A stretch of DNA of 55,202 nucleotides from Candidatus Rifleibacteriota bacterium (GTDB lineage: Bacteria; Muiribacteriota; Ozemobacteria; Ozemobacterales; Ozemobacteraceae): positions 1 through 55,202 of the forward strand of contig JAHISQ010000180.1 in the NCBI GenBank assembly GCA_018818125.1, read 5' to 3'. This document shows, one piece after another, positions 53,504 through 55,202 of the stretch. Under the pieces are notes generated by a model. It did no database searches. It was not told the origin of the DNA and worked only from the letters and a program-made list of their open reading frames with translations. Positions within the stretch are counted from its first letter, which is position 1, and the number at the start of each line of letters is the position of its first letter. Made by a program: the position numbers and the translations under genes.

Positions 53504-53532
53504 ATTTTACTAATTACGTGTTTTTTTGTCAA
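53504..53532 (-). promoter_or_regulatory. Promoter of the HAMP-protein gene
   Basis: Minus strand TTGACA (53532-53527), a 17-nt spacer and TAAAAT (53509-53504): perfect -35, one mismatch in -10, ideal spacing, about 43 nt before the ATG. Confidence 0.82.
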
Positions 53533-53677
53533 TGTAATTGCAGAGCTCATCATAAATTTGCCGAACCGCGAACAGGGAAGCTTCTCCCTGAAATAGCGAT
53601 AGGAAATTGAAAAACCTTCCGGAATGTGATTTAGTAAAGGTTACTAGGCCATAACTTCATCACCCGAAAGGTTTTCA

Positions 53678-54979
53678 ATGAAAAATATATCATCTCCGCT
53701 GCTTCCTTTCAAGCTTGGTTTTACTGACGATAAAATCACAGCCAATGCCGGGCTCGGATTATTTGGTGAATTTCTGCATTCACAGCGATTTTCAGAGATA
53801 ATCGATGCCAATGTTAAAGATTTTACAAGTAACCACAGCTATAAACCATCTGAATTCATTACTCCACTTTTATTGACGCTGAATGGCGGTGGCCGCTACA
53901 TCGAAGATGTCCGCGAGATTGCAGATGACGAGGCCCTCCTTCAGGTTTTGCAAATTACCGCTGTTCCCAGCAGTAGTGCTATTGGCGACTGGTTTCGCTT
54001 TATCGGCGGCACAAAGTCAGGTCTTAACGGTCTTTCTCGATGCAATCAAGCCATAATTAGAAAGAGCAGAAAAAAGGCTGGCCGAAAAGATTTTACTCTT
54101 GATATAGACGCGAGCCAGATTATTGCAGAGAAACGGTCCGCCCAGATAACCTACAAGGGTGAAAAGGGCTACATGCCTCTTATGGGTCATATTGCTGAAA
54201 CTGGCATGGTTATTCACGATGAATTTCGTGAAGGCAACGTAAGTCCCAGCACCAGCAATCTGAAATTCATTACGAAGTGTTGTGCGAAGATGCCTAAGGG
54301 GATGCAGATAAAGCGTTTCAGAGCTGACAGTGCCAGTTATCAGGCAGCGATTTTCAACTGGTGCGAAGAAAGTGACATTAAATTCGCCGTTGGTGGGCGT
54401 ATGGACGCGGCAGTTAAAACAATCGTCAAAGAGCGCAAAGAAAGCCAATGGCAAGAATATCAGGGTTCTTCAAGCATCACACGCGTAACCCACTGTATGG
54501 GCAACACTTCAAAAGCCTTTGATTTAATTATCATTCGTCGCCCATGGCAGCCCGACCTGCTTGATCCGCAGGCCGATGACAGCGAGAGATATTTTCTCAT
54601 TGCCACAAACATCAAGGGGAAACCTGAATCGATAGCTCGCTGGTATAACCAGCGCGGTGAGGCCAGCGAGAATCGAATAAAGGAGCTCAAAGTCGGCTTT
54701 GGCATGGAATACATGCCTTGCGGTACAACCAAGGCCAATGCTGTGTATTTCAGAATCGGAGTTCTGGCTTATAACCTGTTCAAACTATTTAAGATGGCCA
54801 CCATGCCGAAGGAATGGTCAAAGCACACAGTCCAGACGATAAGGTGGAAGTTCTACCAGACAGCAGGCAAGCTTGTAATGCATGCTGGTCAGCTATGGTT
54901 CAAAGTGAGAAAGACCTGTTTCCAAATTTTTGAGGAGGTGAGAGCTCGAATCAGGGAGTTCGCAATGACGACTGCCTGA
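53678..54979 (+). CDS. IS1380-family transposase
   Basis: A 433-residue DDE transposase of the IS1380 group: GGGRYIEDVREIADDEALLQVL near the N terminus, the first catalytic Asp in FTLDIDASQIIAEK, AQITYKGEKGYMPLMGH, FREGNVSPSTSNL, the second Asp in FRADSASYQAAI, and the Glu in NQRGEASENRIKELK. The full-length frame and intact triad indicate a potentially active element. Terminal inverted repeats could not be confirmed within the window. Confidence 0.92.
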   Translation: MKNISSPLLPFKLGFTDDKITANAGLGLFGEFLHSQRFSEIIDANVKDFTSNHSYKPSEFITPLLLTLNGGGRYIEDVREIADDEALLQVLQITAVPSSSAIGDWFRFIGGTKSGLNGLSRCNQAIIRKSRKKAGRKDFTLDIDASQIIAEKRSAQITYKGEKGYMPLMGHIAETGMVIHDEFREGNVSPSTSNLKFITKCCAKMPKGMQIKRFRADSASYQAAIFNWCEESDIKFAVGGRMDAAVKTIVKERKESQWQEYQGSSSITRVTHCMGNTSKAFDLIIIRRPWQPDLLDPQADDSERYFLIATNIKGKPESIARWYNQRGEASENRIKELKVGFGMEYMPCGTTKANAVYFRIGVLAYNLFKLFKMATMPKEWSKHTVQTIRWKFYQTAGKLVMHAGQLWFKVRKTCFQIFEEVRARIREFAMTTA

Positions 54980-55022
54980 TCAAAAAAGCAAGAATCAATG
55001 AGAAAGGAGAACAAAAGCTTTG

Positions 55023-55074
55023 TTGCGTCTGAAATCCAGTTAAAGCACTAGATAAAGACGTATTTCAGACGCAA
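55023..55074. repeat. Inverted repeat after the transposase
   Basis: TTGCGTCTGAAAT (55023-55035) and ATTTCAGACGCAA (55062-55074) are perfect 13-bp inverted arms around a 26-nt loop. It could be a terminator-like fold or a subterminal transposase site. Confidence 0.7.
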
Positions 55075-55175
55075 AATCAGAATTCTACAAAATTTTCTTT
55101 CGGCCGGGCCTCGAAATTTCAAATTTTTAGATTTTTCGGGACGTTTAACAGGCCGAAATCTCCTAAATCCCGCAT

Positions 55176-55202
55176 CCGAAAAATAGCAACGCTATTTTTC
55201 GG
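55176..55202. repeat. Palindrome at the window end
   Basis: CCGAAAAATAGC-AAC-GCTATTTTTCGG has 12-bp perfect arms and reaches the last base of the window. The core AACGCTATTTTT also occurs at 16159-16170 and, inverted, within 22935-22950. Confidence 0.65.

Larger units (their letters stand above)
53678..55202 (+). mobile_element. IS1380-family insertion sequence (ends not defined)
   Basis: The transposase marks an insertion sequence; the right part of the element includes two inverted repeats (55023-55074 and 55176-55202). The exact left end, right end and target duplication cannot be fixed here, because the window stops at 55202; the coordinates given are approximate. Confidence 0.6.

Noticed and set aside
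53540..55202. Exact terminal inverted repeats of the IS1380-family element
   Set aside because: No convincing matching ends were found by eye between the left flank and the sequence available on the right.

Overview
The window looks like a chromosomal segment from a motile, diderm (Gram-negative-type) bacterium. It carries a Wzx/Wzy-style polysaccharide export system (SLBB outer-membrane exporter, Wzz-like protein), a FliA/WhiG-type motility sigma factor with CheC and CheD, an exosortase/PEP-CTERM sorting pair and ordinary housekeeping genes (gmk, gpmI, pth). The mixture does not fit a well-known model genus. A deep-branching lineage such as candidate phylum Riflebacteria is a low-confidence guess; no rRNA or tRNA gene is visible to test it.

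Left end (1-3.3 kb): a polymorphic-toxin and toxin-antitoxin zone. It holds an Rhs C-terminal tip with a small downstream immunity-like gene, a RelE/HigB-XRE pair lying between two 136-bp direct repeats, and a HigA-type antitoxin beside only the C-terminal half of its HigB toxin. Then come a membrane protein and a FecR-domain exported protein with a perfect consensus promoter (3.4-4.26 kb).

RiPP locus (4.4-12.1 kb): this is the most interesting part. A tightly overlapping minus-strand operon encodes, in transcription order, a radical SAM/SPASM enzyme, an S26 signal peptidase of the Ser-His type, a PqqD-like recognition protein, a 92-residue Cys-repeat precursor peptide, an HPr-kinase-like enzyme, an ABC exporter and a nucleotidyltransferase. 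A second, PqqD-fused radical SAM/SPASM enzyme is divergently transcribed. The parts resemble the poorly characterised SynChlorMet cassettes combined with HprK/nucleotidyltransferase tailoring enzymes known from lasso-peptide and HPr-rel-A loci, but with no lasso cyclase.

Sorting locus (12.2-16.1 kb): a VanZ-like protein, an exosortase fused to an EpsI domain, its probable dedicated substrate (a matrixin-type metalloprotease with a PEP-CTERM-like tail) and a TPR protein.

Surface-polysaccharide locus (16.3-43.9 kb): FkbM and other methyltransferases, a radical SAM/SPASM enzyme, a GDP-mannose-dehydratase-like protein, AsnB, a Wzx-like flippase, a Wzy/ligase-like protein, several glycosyltransferases, the initiating sugar-phosphate transferase, Wzz and an SLBB exporter. 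The 17-34.5 kb stretch is visibly AT-rich with frequent strand switches, as expected for exchangeable O-antigen/EPS cassettes. One FkbM gene sits between two 134-bp direct repeats, the first of which contains a broken methyltransferase start.

Right end (43.9-55.2 kb): a large lipoprotein subtilase with an inhibitor-I9-like domain at its C terminus, gmk, gpmI, pth, a cheC-cheD-hypothetical-sigma operon with a strong promoter, a HAMP membrane protein and an IS1380-family transposase.
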